64,000 nt of DNA from Terrimonas sp. GTDB taxonomy: Bacteria > Bacteroidota > Bacteroidia > Chitinophagales > Chitinophagaceae. The stretch spans positions 5,001 to 69,000 of the forward strand of contig WGMO01000018.1 of NCBI GenBank assembly GCA_016125075.1, in the 5' to 3' direction. Position numbers and translations under genes: made by a program. This document shows, piece after piece, positions 35,100-44,662 of the stretch (within the stretch, counting starts at the first letter, position 1; every line of letters starts with the position of its first letter). The notes beneath the pieces were generated by a model, which had not been told where the DNA came from, made no database searches, and saw nothing but the letters and a program-made list of their open reading frames with translations.

Positions 35100-36308
35100 C
35101 AGGAGCACCTGGTTCCGCAGCAGGTCATCAAAACTGTCGGCCTTCCGGATCAGGCGGGCCCGGCCCTCCCGGACCATCACTTCGGCTGGACGGTACCGTG
35201 AGTTATAATTGGAGGCCATTTCAAAACCATAGGCGCCGGCATTGTACAGTACCAGCAGGTCGCCTTCGCGTATTTCCGGTAAGCTGCGGTCGGTGGCGAA
35301 ATTATCGGTCTCGCAGATATACCCCGTTACGTTGTAACGTTTCAGCGGACCGCCGGGGTTGGATATGTTCTCGATATAATGGAAAGCATCATACATCATG
35401 GGGCGGATCAGGTGGTTCAGCCCGCTGTTCACTCCGGCAAATACCTGGTCGCTATTATCCTTGATCACGTTGACCTTTGTGATCAGGTAACCACATTCGC
35501 TCACCAGGAATTTTCCCGGTTCAAACCAGATCTGCAGGGACTTATTGCCAGCCAGTTGATGATCATCGAACGACTGTTTCACTTTCCGGGCCAGTACGCG
35601 GAGATCGATGGCTTTCTCCCCCGGGACATAGGGCACTTTGAAACCCCCACCCAGGTCGATCACCTCCAGTTCAGGGAATGAGGGAATCAGGTCAAACAAC
35701 ACTTCAAACCCTTTTACAAACACATCGGCATCACTGATATCACTGCCGGTATGGAGGTGGAGGGTCCGGATAAAGATCCGGTGCTCCGCCACGATCTTTT
35801 TGATCGCTTCCAGCTGCTGGACCGGTATGCCGAACTTGCTTTTATCATGACCGGTCGAAATCTTGAGGTTGCCCCCTGCCATGATATTGGGCCGCAGGCG
35901 GATCCCTACCGGGTAGCCATGACCGTATTTCTTTCCGAATTTTTCCAGGTTCGGCAGGCTGTCAATATTGATGTGCACGCCGTAGCCGGCGGCCGCTTCG
36001 ATCTCGCTGAAGTCGATGCCATTGGAGGTATAAAGAATATTTTCCTTTGCCACACCGGCTTCGAGGGCGATCCTGACCTCGTTGATGCTGCTGCAGTCGA
36101 TGGAGCAACCGATCGAATCGATATACCTGACAATATTGATATTGGTGAGCGCCTTGCTGGCATAGAAGAAACGGGTATTGCAACCTTCAAAAGCTGCCAC
36201 CAGCTTTTCATATTGCTCTTTTATTTTTTCTGCATGATAGACATAGACCGGTGTTCCGAATTCACCGGCAATACTGATCAGTTCCTGGTGGGAAAGACTA
36301 TAGGCCAT
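35094..36308 (-). CDS. lysA: Diaminopimelate decarboxylase
   Basis: This PLP enzyme converts meso-diaminopimelate to L-lysine, the last step of lysine biosynthesis. The 404-aa length is normal. The PLP lysine K52 is in FYASKALTN; other family motifs are LHLHTGSDI, DLGGGFK, CETDNFATD and AYGFEMASNYN. ATG 36308 is well placed at the family N-terminus. Upstream, scpB ends before a clear terminator, so lysA appears to have its own transcription. Cytoplasmic. Confidence 0.96.
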   Translation of the reverse strand: MAYSLSHQELISIAGEFGTPVYVYHAEKIKEQYEKLVAAFEGCNTRFFYASKALTNINIVRYIDSIGCSIDCSSINEVRIALEAGVAKENILYTSNGIDFSEIEAAAGYGVHINIDSLPNLEKFGKKYGHGYPVGIRLRPNIMAGGNLKISTGHDKSKFGIPVQQLEAIKKIVAEHRIFIRTLHLHTGSDISDADVFVKGFEVLFDLIPSFPELEVIDLGGGFKVPYVPGEKAIDLRVLARKVKQSFDDHQLAGNKSLQIWFEPGKFLVSECGYLITKVNVIKDNSDQVFAGVNSGLNHLIRPMMYDAFHYIENISNPGGPLKRYNVTGYICETDNFATDRSLPEIREGDLLVLYNAGAYGFEMASNYNSRYRPAEVMVREGRARLIRKADSFDDLLRNQVLLP

Positions 36309-36329
36309 ATCGCACGAATATACTTCAAA

Positions 36330-36355
36330 TAAAAACCACCCCCTTTGGGGATGGT
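36330..36355 (-). terminator. Rho-independent terminator of scpB
   Basis: The stem ACCACCCCC (36335-36343) pairs with GGGGATGGT (36347-36355) with one G-T wobble over a TTT loop, followed by TTTTT on the minus strand. Confidence 0.82.
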
Positions 36356-36381
36356 ATCAAAATTTTTATCCTGGAAAATGA

Positions 36382-37095
36382 TCAAGCTTCACTGTCGGTA
36401 TCCGCCTCATCCGGTTCATCGGTACTGGTCACCAGTTCGCCCTGCTCACTGACCACAAAGCTGGCCTTATTGTCGATGGCTTGTTGTTCTTGATCGGCAA
36501 TGCCTTCAGCTTCTTCCGACTGGATGCGCGTGGGTTCCACCAATTGTTCGGCCAGTACCTCGCGGATCTTGGGCAGGTCTTCTGCACTGTTGATACCGAA
36601 ATAATCCATGAAATTCTTGGAAGTCTCATAGACCAACGGGTGACCGGGCATTTTTTCGTTACGGCCGGAAATGATGATCAGTTCTTTTTCCAGCAGTTTC
36701 TGTACCGTATAATCGCTGTTCACACCACGGATGGCTTCAATCTCGCCCTTGGTGATGGGTTGCTTGTAGGCAATGATGGCCAGGGTTTCCATGGCGGCGC
36801 CCGATAATTTCTTCATGAACTTATCGCCATTGAGCTGGGCAACAGTTTTATGGTAATCGCGCTTGGTCAGGTACTGCCATCCTCCACCACTCATCCGCAC
36901 TTCAAAGGGATAGAATTCTGCATTGTATTTTTCAACGATGCCTTCCAGCGCCGATTCCACCTGGTCGAGCGATGCTTTTTCATCCATGAAGGCAAGCGCA
37001 TTATTCACGAGTTCGGTGAGTTCGAGTGTTGTCAGGGGTTTATCGCTGGCAAAGATCAATGCTTCAATATGCGGTATCAGATTATTAATTTCCAT
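36382..37095 (-). CDS. scpB: Segregation and condensation protein ScpB
   Basis: This 237-aa kleisin partner works with ScpA and SMC in chromosome condensation. ScpB signatures are visible: IEALIFASDKPLTTLEL at the N-terminus, then MSGGGWQYLTK and LSGAAMETLAIIAYKQPITKGEIEAIRGV (read as LSGAAMETLAII followed by YKQPITKGEIEAIRG). The C-terminal ~55 residues are acidic and unusual in length. scpA is not in the window. Followed by a terminator and lysA. Cytoplasmic. Confidence 0.95.
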   Translation of the reverse strand: MEINNLIPHIEALIFASDKPLTTLELTELVNNALAFMDEKASLDQVESALEGIVEKYNAEFYPFEVRMSGGGWQYLTKRDYHKTVAQLNGDKFMKKLSGAAMETLAIIAYKQPITKGEIEAIRGVNSDYTVQKLLEKELIIISGRNEKMPGHPLVYETSKNFMDYFGINSAEDLPKIREVLAEQLVEPTRIQSEEAEGIADQEQQAIDNKASFVVSEQGELVTSTDEPDEADTDSEA

Positions 37096-37304
37096 AATTT
37101 CTTAAACCCGGCCGGGTAATTTATGTTTCTCAAATACTATTCCAGTTCATGCTTACAGCAAGTTAAATTGAAACTGCAGGAATACCTTTCTTTCATTCGT
37201 CTACAACGAAAATACAATTGCAGGACAAAAGCAGGTAATTGACTTATCAACATTCTGCGCATCAAAACATGAACAAAATTCCTGAAACTTGCAGAATAGA
37301 ATAA

Positions 37305-38186
37305 TTAACCGTTCAGGGCCGCTGCACCACTGACGATCTCTGTCAGTTCGGTGGTAATGGCTGCCTGACGTGCACGGTTATAGGAAATTTTCAGTGTGCG
37401 CAACATTTCATTGGCATTTTCACTGGCCTTATCCATAGCCGTCATCCGGGCTCCGTGTTCAGAAGCGTTGGAGTCGAGAACAGCTTTATATAATTGTGTG
37501 TTGAGGATCTTGGGCATCAGTTCCGCGATCAGCATTTCTTTTTCGGGATCAAAGATAAAATCTGCTTTTGCAGCACCTGCCTTGCCCTCCACTTTAGGGA
37601 TGGGGAGGAACTGTTCGGCGACAAAACGCTGGGTGGCCGCATTCTTGAATTCACTATAGATGATCTCTGCGCGGTCAAATTCTTTGTCTTCAAAAGCTTT
37701 CACTGCTGCTTTTGCACAGGCCTGTACGCTTTCAAAACTGAGGTGCAGGAAGATATCCTTATAACTGTCGTCGGTCTTGTACTTGTTCTTGACAAAATGC
37801 TCGTAACCTTTCTTTCCGATACTCCAGATCGTGACATTCCCTTTTTTATGCTGTTCGCTGTATTTTTCTGCGATCGTGGCCTTGGCGAGTTTGATCAGGT
37901 TGGCATTAAAAGCCCCGCATAAACCGCGGTCGCTGGTGATCACGATCATCAGGACTTTCTCCACCGGGCGTTCTGCTGCCAGGCTGCTGCCGGCGCCCCG
38001 ATCAGTATTGCTCACGATATTGCTCAGCAGTTCCTGGAGTTTCTTGGCATAAGGGCGCATTTGGATAATAGCATCCTGTGCCCGGCGCAATTTTGCTGCA
38101 CTGACCATTTTCATCGCTTTGGTAATCTGCTGTGTACTCTGAACAGATTTGATGCGGTTTCTTACTTCTTTTAATTGTCCGGCCAT
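37305..38186 (-). CDS. atpG: ATP synthase F1 gamma subunit
   Basis: This 293-aa central-stalk subunit of F1 is assigned by its conserved N-terminus (LKEVRNRIKSVQSTQQITKAMKMVSAAKL, read as EVRNRIKSVQSTQQ with ITKAMKMVSAAKL) and the C-terminal helix (RARQAAITTELTEIVSGA). It stands alone here: no atpA or atpD lies on either side, unlike the usual alpha-gamma-beta arrangement. It has its own -7 box at 38272-38279, a leader of about 80 nt and 287 nt of upstream spacing. Membrane-associated. Confidence 0.96.
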   Translation of the reverse strand: MAGQLKEVRNRIKSVQSTQQITKAMKMVSAAKLRRAQDAIIQMRPYAKKLQELLSNIVSNTDRGAGSSLAAERPVEKVLMIVITSDRGLCGAFNANLIKLAKATIAEKYSEQHKKGNVTIWSIGKKGYEHFVKNKYKTDDSYKDIFLHLSFESVQACAKAAVKAFEDKEFDRAEIIYSEFKNAATQRFVAEQFLPIPKVEGKAGAAKADFIFDPEKEMLIAELMPKILNTQLYKAVLDSNASEHGARMTAMDKASENANEMLRTLKISYNRARQAAITTELTEIVSGAAALNG

Positions 38187-38271
38187 GATAGATTTTTTTT
38201 ATCCAGGGATGAAAATATGGTGAAGGGCTTCCACAAATATCGGCCCTGTCCTTCCATCCTTTTTCAGGGCG

Positions 38272-38279
38272 CAAAAGTA
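38272..38279 (-). promoter_or_regulatory. Candidate -7 box for atpG
   Basis: The minus strand reads TACTTTTG (fits TAnnTTTG), about 86 nt before the atpG ATG. No -33 TTTG at the exact spacing. The rest of the 287-nt gap up to 38473 shows no further feature. Confidence 0.45.
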
Positions 38280-38473
38280 AGGTGTAAAGGCTGAAATTCC
38301 ATAATAATCAGGCGGAACCCCTGCTCCTGTTTAAAAGTATTTAATAAGTCCGGAAGAAAGGCCGGAACGGTATCGAATCAACGGTTAGATCTCTTATTTT
38401 TCCCCTGGAATTTGTGGGGTAAATTCCAGGCTAAAGGGTTTGAAACCATTGCAATATGGTAAAATGCCCGGGG

Positions 38474-39193
38474 CTATGTTCCGTTGGATGAACGCAGTTC
38501 AAATTCCCTTTTCAACCCGTATTTGATATTGAGGCTGCCCCCTTCAGGGCTGGGATTTTTGAGAGGCTGGTCGAATTCCTTAAAAAACTGCAGGTTGATG
38601 GGGCCGTCGGCGATATTTTCCAGCTTTTCCCGCGAAATGGTGAGCTGCCCGTTCCGCACAGTGTCCACTTCATTAATATCATCGCTGCTAAAAAGCGTAT
38701 CGGATAACCAGATCCGTAAATAATCTTCTTTATCCAGCCCCCTGAAATGAAAAACAAGGTCACCCCTTTCCAGCTGTTCCGGTACATCCGGGTCGAGTGT
38801 GAAGGGTGTAAAATCAAAGGCCTCTTTATATTCCTTACCATCCAGCCCGGTATAGACGATGGTATGCCGGCCGGCAAATCCCGCCAGCGGTGTGGTCACC
38901 TCATAATAGGCTCCGTCAAAACGGGTGCTGTCGACCGGTATTTCCATGTCATCAAAACTAACCTTGCTGGGTTCATTCAGTACCAGGGTCGTGCCATTGG
39001 GCCCGCCCATCCGGTATTGCAGTTTGACCACGGCATTCTCCCTCCCTTCTTCCGACCACACTTTATAATCAAAATACACGGCATCGGGGTTTACATCCCT
39101 GTTATTACCGATTTCACTGTCATTACAGGCGATTAAAAAAACAAGACTGCCTGATAAAGCCATTAAAACGGGAAACAGATACTTCATACGCAT
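38474..39193 (-). CDS. Lipoprotein of unknown function
   Basis: This 239-aa protein has a lipoprotein signal peptide (lipobox LIAC, lipidated C23) and no family I recognise. The mature part is beta-rich and mixed in charge (for example VYFDYKVWSEEGRENAVVKL and TIVYTGLDGKEYKEAFDF), which would fit an immunoglobulin-like or outer-membrane-facing domain. The start could be ATG 39193 or 39187. It lies 96 nt downstream of the MORN-repeat gene and may be cotranscribed with it. Confidence 0.7.
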   Translation of the reverse strand: MRMKYLFPVLMALSGSLVFLIACNDSEIGNNRDVNPDAVYFDYKVWSEEGRENAVVKLQYRMGGPNGTTLVLNEPSKVSFDDMEIPVDSTRFDGAYYEVTTPLAGFAGRHTIVYTGLDGKEYKEAFDFTPFTLDPDVPEQLERGDLVFHFRGLDKEDYLRIWLSDTLFSSDDINEVDTVRNGQLTISREKLENIADGPINLQFFKEFDQPLKNPSPEGGSLNIKYGLKREFELRSSNGT

Positions 39194-39289
39194 TTTCTTT
39201 TTATACCATGGACAGTCTGAAAGGTAGTTAAGAAAATTTAAAAATAAATTCCAACAGCGCCTGAAGAATTTCGTCCTGGTTGGCCCTCG

Positions 39290-40945
39290 TTATTCAATCT
39301 GTTCACCAATGGAAAGGATTACGGAATAACTGCCACTTTCTTCATCCTTTACACAGGATATCAATATTTTTAAATTGGTAAACTTTTCCATATCGGCAGG
39401 AAAAGTAAATACGGATACCGTTTTTTTATCCGACAGGTTCACCGTATTGACCTTGCCGGTCAATTTCAGGGTCCGTTTTGTTTTGGCATCGGAATAACTG
39501 AATGCCTGCAACAGTTTTGCCAGCTCGCTGTATTTTGCCGCAGCCTTATTGCCATCGGAATGGATAGCAAAAATAGCCGAATAGCAATTCATGTCTCCAT
39601 AATCGGTGATCACAGCATTATCTTCAATACTACCGGGGATCCTGATCAGGCTGTAGGAAAATTCAAGGTTGCCTGCATCCCCGAATTGGAATTTGTTATA
39701 TACATCCTCATCATCCATATAATCACCGAGGAGGTCAGTAAAAGTATTATCATAAGTACCGATCACCGAAGCCAGGGCCTCGTTAAAAGTTTTTGGGTTT
39801 CCATAGATTTTTTGCCCGTCGGCTGTTATCAGCAGATCCAGTTTCGTAACCACACCGTCATCGAAAGTGCCCGACACATATCGTCCCGTACTGGCGAGCC
39901 GGTACCCAACTCCGGTAAATTTCCCCTCCTTATAATAACCCGAGAACATGTTGCCGTAATTATCAAAGTGCATGGCCTTACCGGTAAAAACGCCATTTAC
40001 TGCCTGGCCATAATACACGGTTTTTTTTGTCAGGTCAATATCCAGTATCTGACCATCGAGATGATCATCGGTATAATTGCCTTCGGAATAATAATGACCG
40101 GCAAAAAAATCATAACAATACCCATTGGCGCCCTTGTCATTGAGTGTGCCCAGGAAACGGGTACTGTCATTGACCAGGAGGCCATTGGTCAGTTTTCCAT
40201 TGACGAAATAGCCAAAATATCTTTTTTTCTTTTGAACATCATAATAGAAGGCAGAATCCATCAGGTAGTTGCTGGCATTAACACGGCCCATCAATACATG
40301 AGTGCTGGTACTTTCCCCGATAAAACCCGGTGCCGTCAGGAAACTTTTGAACCCGGCCGTACCGGCCTGCTCCCATTTATCGTCTTTCCAGATGCCCTCA
40401 AATAACTTCTTTGACTCCGCCTCATACTGGTAACCGGGCCCGTTCCGTTCATTGTTATCATAAATATTATCGCTGATGATCTTATAATCATTCCAGGAAT
40501 TAATACAACGTCCCTTGAGGTTATCATTCACAAATCCGCCGGATACAAAACTGTTATCCGCATAAAACATGACCCCCTTACCGTTCCGGTGGCCGTCTGC
40601 AAAATCGCCAATATACAAGACCCCCTTGTCGGTGAGGTTGGTGCCCTTTCCGTTCAGTTTGCCATTAGCCCAGGTGCCGCTTAAAAAAGCACCATCTTCG
40701 AATAACATGGTGCCTTTTCCCGAATACATACCATTCACGAAACTTCCCACATAACGGATAACGTTTCCGCTGGAATAAGTGGCCACCCCCATGCCATTGG
40801 GTTTGCCGTTTTTTATTTCACCGGTATAGGTATAGGAGAGGTTCCAGGCATCTTTGATATTCTCAAGCCGGCCCGTATTGGTTATTTGGCCCAATACAGT
40901 ATAGACTGTCAAAACAAGGCTTATTGCAATGATTATCTTTTTCAT
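39290..40945 (-). CDS. Exported MORN-repeat protein
   Basis: This 551-aa protein has a signal peptide (MKKIIIAISLVLTVYTVLG) and a run of MORN repeats in the N-terminal ~200 residues: YTGEIKNGKPNGMG, YVGSFVNGMYSGKG, GTWANGKLNGKG, IGDFADGHRNGKG, GGFVNDNLKG and further weaker copies (EGIWKDDKW). MORN repeats form elongated beta hairpins and bind lipids or proteins in other systems. The C-terminal half is of unknown type. It is followed by an unknown lipoprotein gene; the two may act together at the envelope. Confidence 0.85.
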   Translation of the reverse strand: MKKIIIAISLVLTVYTVLGQITNTGRLENIKDAWNLSYTYTGEIKNGKPNGMGVATYSSGNVIRYVGSFVNGMYSGKGTMLFEDGAFLSGTWANGKLNGKGTNLTDKGVLYIGDFADGHRNGKGVMFYADNSFVSGGFVNDNLKGRCINSWNDYKIISDNIYDNNERNGPGYQYEAESKKLFEGIWKDDKWEQAGTAGFKSFLTAPGFIGESTSTHVLMGRVNASNYLMDSAFYYDVQKKKRYFGYFVNGKLTNGLLVNDSTRFLGTLNDKGANGYCYDFFAGHYYSEGNYTDDHLDGQILDIDLTKKTVYYGQAVNGVFTGKAMHFDNYGNMFSGYYKEGKFTGVGYRLASTGRYVSGTFDDGVVTKLDLLITADGQKIYGNPKTFNEALASVIGTYDNTFTDLLGDYMDDEDVYNKFQFGDAGNLEFSYSLIRIPGSIEDNAVITDYGDMNCYSAIFAIHSDGNKAAAKYSELAKLLQAFSYSDAKTKRTLKLTGKVNTVNLSDKKTVSVFTFPADMEKFTNLKILISCVKDEESGSYSVILSIGEQIE

Positions 40946-41038
40946 ATTCTTTTAGTTATTAATATTTATTGGTTCTGCTACTGCCCTTTTGCCATTGGCC
41001 TTTGTAAAGGGCTTAACACGGGCACGGTATAAAATAGT

Positions 41039-41046
41039 TACCTTTG
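41039..41046 (+). promoter_or_regulatory. Candidate -7 box for secA
   Basis: TACCTTTG matches TAnnTTTG about 107 nt before the secA ATG, so the leader would be about 100 nt. No good -33 element is seen. Confidence 0.45.
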
Positions 41047-41152
41047 CATTCCGGAAAAACTGCCAAATTGACCCGTATTTCCGGTAGCATGGTTTTTGAC
41101 CTCTTAAAGGTCTTTTAAAAAGTATCGATCAACAATACCCAATAACACGTAT

Positions 41153-44100
41153 ATGTTAGGATTTATCGCAAAAGTTTTCGGCGGAAGTAAGTCTGAGAAG
41201 GATGTGAAGAATGTAACGCCCATTGTCACGAAAACCAACGAGTTTTTCAATGCCCTGCAATCCTTATCCCATGATGAGCTCCGGGCCAAGACGCAGGAAT
41301 TCAAGACCAGGATTGCCGACCACCTGAAAAATATTGACGCGGAAATAGCGGATATGAACAAAAAGGCCGAAGAACTTTCTTTTAATGACCTGATCGGCCG
41401 GGACAATATCTACCAGGAAGTGGACAAGCTGAAGAAGAAAAGGGACGAACAGATTGAAGAAGTGCTGAAAGAGATCCTGCCCGAAGCCTTTGCCGTGGTA
41501 AAAGAAACATCGCGGAGGTTTAAGGACAACGAGACCCTCATTTCCACGGCCACTCAACTTGACAGGGACCTCAGCGTAAAAAAACAGTATATCAGGATCG
41601 AAGGTGACCAGGCTATCTATAATAATAACTGGGATGCTGCCGGTAATAAGATCACCTGGAACATGGTGCACTATGATGTGCAGTTGATCGGGGGTATCGT
41701 ATTGCATGAAGGCAAGATTGCCGAGATGGCGACGGGTGAAGGTAAGACCCTGGTATCGACCCTGCCTGCTTACCTGAATGCACTGGCCGGACAAGGCGTG
41801 CATATAGTAACTGTGAATGATTACCTGGCACGCCGTGACCAGGAATGGAACGGCCCCATCTTTGAATGGCTGGGTCTCACGGTTGACTGTATCGATAAAC
41901 ACCAGCCCAATACGGAAGAAAGAAGGAAGGCCTATCTCGCCGATATCACCTATGGCACCAATAATGAATTCGGTTTTGATTACCTGCGTGATAATATGGT
42001 ACACAGTCCCGAAGAGATGGTGCAGCGCAAACACCATTATGCGATGGTGGATGAGACCGACAGTGTATTGATCGATGATGCCCGTACCCCGCTGATCATC
42101 TCCGGCCCCATTCCGAAAGGGGATGAACAACAGTACCATACCTTAAAACCGCGTGTACAGCAATTGGTGGAAGCACAGGAAAGGATTGCCCGGACCTGCC
42201 TGAACGAAGCGAAAAAACGTTTTGCCGAAGGAGATGATGATGCGAAGAGCGGTGGCTTATTATTATTCAGGGCCCACCGGGGTTTGCCCAAATACGGACC
42301 CCTGATCAAGTTCCTGAGCGAACCCGGCATTCGCGTCAAGATGCAGAAAACAGAAAACTATTACCTCGCCGACCAGCAAAAAGAAATGAAGGTCGTGGAT
42401 GAGGAATTATTGTTTTATATCGATGAAAAAAATAATTCGGTCGACCTGACCGACAAAGGCATCCAGATGCTGACCAAGGGCGGTGAAGACCCCGACTTCT
42501 TTATCATGCCCGATATCGGGATGAAACTGGCCGAGATCGAAAAAATGGAAGGCAGCCCCGAAGAAAAATTACACCTCAAGGAAGAAGCGATCAATGATTT
42601 CCGCCTCAAGGCCGACCGCATCCATACCGTACACCAGTTACTTAAGTCCTATACGCTTTTTGCAAAAGATGTGGAATACGTTGTTATCGACGGTCAGGTC
42701 AAGATCGTGGATGAACAAACCGGTCGTATCATGGAAGGCCGCCGTTACAGCGATGGCCTGCACCAGGCCATTGAAGCCAAAGAAAATGTAAAGATCGAAG
42801 CGGCCACGCAGACCTATGCCACGATCACCCTCCAGAATTATTTCCGTATGTACCACAAGCTGGCCGGTATGACGGGTACGGCCGAAACCGAGGCCGGTGA
42901 GTTCTGGAGCATCTATAAACTGGATGTGGTGAGCATCCCGACCAATGTACCCCTGATCCGTGACGACCGCCAGGACCTGGTATATAAGACCAAACGCGAA
43001 AAATATAAAGCCGTTATCGATGAAGTGGAAGCCCTGCGTAATGCCGGCAGGCCGGTACTGGTGGGAACCACGTCGGTGGAAGTGAGTGAATTACTGAGCA
43101 AGATGCTGAGTGTGAAAAAGATCCCGCACAATGTACTGAACGCAAAACAACATGGAAGGGAAGCACAGGTAGTGGCTGAAGCCGGTCTGGCTGGCGCCAT
43201 TACGATTGCCACCAACATGGCCGGCCGGGGTACGGATATTAAACTCGGGCCCGGTGTAAAAGAAGCAGGCGGTTTGGCCATCATCGGTACGGAAAGGCAC
43301 GAAAGCCGGAGGGTGGACAGGCAGTTACGCGGTCGTGCCGGTCGGCAGGGTGACCCCGGTTCTTCGCAGTTCTATGTGGCCCTTGAAGACGACCTGATGC
43401 GGATGTTCGGAAGTGAAAGGATCGCTTCCATCATGGATAAACTGGGTTATAAGGAAGGCGAAGTGATTCAGCATAGCATGATCACCAAGAGTATCGAAAG
43501 GGCCCAGAAGAAAGTGGAAGAGAATAATTTTGGTATCCGGAAAAGGTTGCTGGAATATGATGATGTGATGAACAAACAAAGGAATGTGATCTATGGCAGA
43601 AGACAGCATGCCCTGTTTGGGGAAAGGCTGGCCCTTGACCTCGATACCGCCTTCTCCGTAGTAGCAGAAGGCCTGGTGGCATCCTATAAGGAAATGGAAG
43701 ACTATGAAGGTTTCAAACTGGATTGCATTGTGAATTTCGGGATCGATACCACGATCGAAAAAGAAGAGTTCCTGAAATCAGACCTCAATACCCTTACCGA
43801 TAAACTATACAAGGAATCAACCGAACATTACCAGCAAAGAAAAGATGAGCTGAAGAAACAGGCGCTCCCGGTCTTCAAAAATATCCGGCTCATTCAGGGC
43901 AACCATATCGAAAACGTGGTGGTGCCCTTTACCGATGGCAACAAAGGCATCAATGCACTGACCAATCTTAAAAAGACCCTCGAAACACAGGGTGAGGAAG
44001 TAAGCAATGCCCTGGAAAGGACGATCACCCTCGCTACTATTGACGATGCCTGGAAAGAACACCTGCGGGCCATGGATGACCTGAAACAAAGTGTGCAGAC

Positions 44101-44476
44101 CGCCTACCTGGAACAAAAGGATCCGCTGGTGATCTATAAGATGGAAGCCTTTAACCAGTTCAAGATGATGGATAGCGAGGTGAACCGGAATATTGTTTCT
44201 TTTCTTTCGCATGCCAGCCTGCCCGTGCAGGAAAATACCGAACTGAAAGAAGGCCGCCAGCAAAAAACGGATATGAGCAGGATGAGCGCCAATAAAGCGG
44301 CTGTGGAAGCGGCGGGAGAAGATTATGCCGCCAATGAAAAAGATTATTATGACCCTTCAGGCGGTCCCGCAGTAAAACAGGAACCCGTAAAAGTAGGCCC
44401 CAAGATCGGTCGTAACGATCCCTGTCCCTGCGGAAGCGGCAAGAAATATAAACATTGCCACGGGAAAGAAGCATAG
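41153..44476 (+). CDS. secA: Preprotein translocase ATPase SecA
   Basis: This 1107-aa motor drives protein export through SecYEG. The N-terminal motor shows Walker A MATGEGKT (192-199) and the Walker B region VDETDSVLIDDARTPLI, with DETD where DEVD is usual. A lineage-type insertion (about 345-420, with KRFAEGDDDAKSGG and a Lys-rich segment) lengthens the protein compared with Escherichia coli. The C-terminus carries the zinc-binding motif CPCGSGKKYKHCHG. It has its own promoter and a strong terminator. Cytoplasmic and membrane-associated. Confidence 0.98.
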   Translation: MLGFIAKVFGGSKSEKDVKNVTPIVTKTNEFFNALQSLSHDELRAKTQEFKTRIADHLKNIDAEIADMNKKAEELSFNDLIGRDNIYQEVDKLKKKRDEQIEEVLKEILPEAFAVVKETSRRFKDNETLISTATQLDRDLSVKKQYIRIEGDQAIYNNNWDAAGNKITWNMVHYDVQLIGGIVLHEGKIAEMATGEGKTLVSTLPAYLNALAGQGVHIVTVNDYLARRDQEWNGPIFEWLGLTVDCIDKHQPNTEERRKAYLADITYGTNNEFGFDYLRDNMVHSPEEMVQRKHHYAMVDETDSVLIDDARTPLIISGPIPKGDEQQYHTLKPRVQQLVEAQERIARTCLNEAKKRFAEGDDDAKSGGLLLFRAHRGLPKYGPLIKFLSEPGIRVKMQKTENYYLADQQKEMKVVDEELLFYIDEKNNSVDLTDKGIQMLTKGGEDPDFFIMPDIGMKLAEIEKMEGSPEEKLHLKEEAINDFRLKADRIHTVHQLLKSYTLFAKDVEYVVIDGQVKIVDEQTGRIMEGRRYSDGLHQAIEAKENVKIEAATQTYATITLQNYFRMYHKLAGMTGTAETEAGEFWSIYKLDVVSIPTNVPLIRDDRQDLVYKTKREKYKAVIDEVEALRNAGRPVLVGTTSVEVSELLSKMLSVKKIPHNVLNAKQHGREAQVVAEAGLAGAITIATNMAGRGTDIKLGPGVKEAGGLAIIGTERHESRRVDRQLRGRAGRQGDPGSSQFYVALEDDLMRMFGSERIASIMDKLGYKEGEVIQHSMITKSIERAQKKVEENNFGIRKRLLEYDDVMNKQRNVIYGRRQHALFGERLALDLDTAFSVVAEGLVASYKEMEDYEGFKLDCIVNFGIDTTIEKEEFLKSDLNTLTDKLYKESTEHYQQRKDELKKQALPVFKNIRLIQGNHIENVVVPFTDGNKGINALTNLKKTLETQGEEVSNALERTITLATIDDAWKEHLRAMDDLKQSVQTAYLEQKDPLVIYKMEAFNQFKMMDSEVNRNIVSFLSHASLPVQENTELKEGRQQKTDMSRMSANKAAVEAAGEDYAANEKDYYDPSGGPAVKQEPVKVGPKIGRNDPCPCGSGKKYKHCHGKEA

Positions 44477-44497
44477 ACAACTTATTTTTCTAATAGC

Positions 44498-44524
44498 AGC
44501 ACCCCGATGGGGTGCTTTTTTTTG
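44498..44524 (+). terminator. Rho-independent terminator of secA
   Basis: The stem GCACCCC (44499-44505) pairs with GGGGTGC (44509-44515) over GAT, followed by a run of nine T. It is 22 nt past the stop. Confidence 0.9.
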
Positions 44525-44662
44525 CACGCCAAATACACTGACCTTTAATCCAGACAGACCTGTCAGGAATGATATTTATGTTCGAACCCCGTTTTTCCGG
44601 GCCCGTGAAAGATTCAAACCCATCAATTGACCGATTTGAAAAGCAAATTCGTATTTTTAAAT

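Noticed and set aside
41264-42139. Long antisense frame inside secA
   Set aside because: It lies wholly within the strongly conserved secA coding region in reverse and has no family features.
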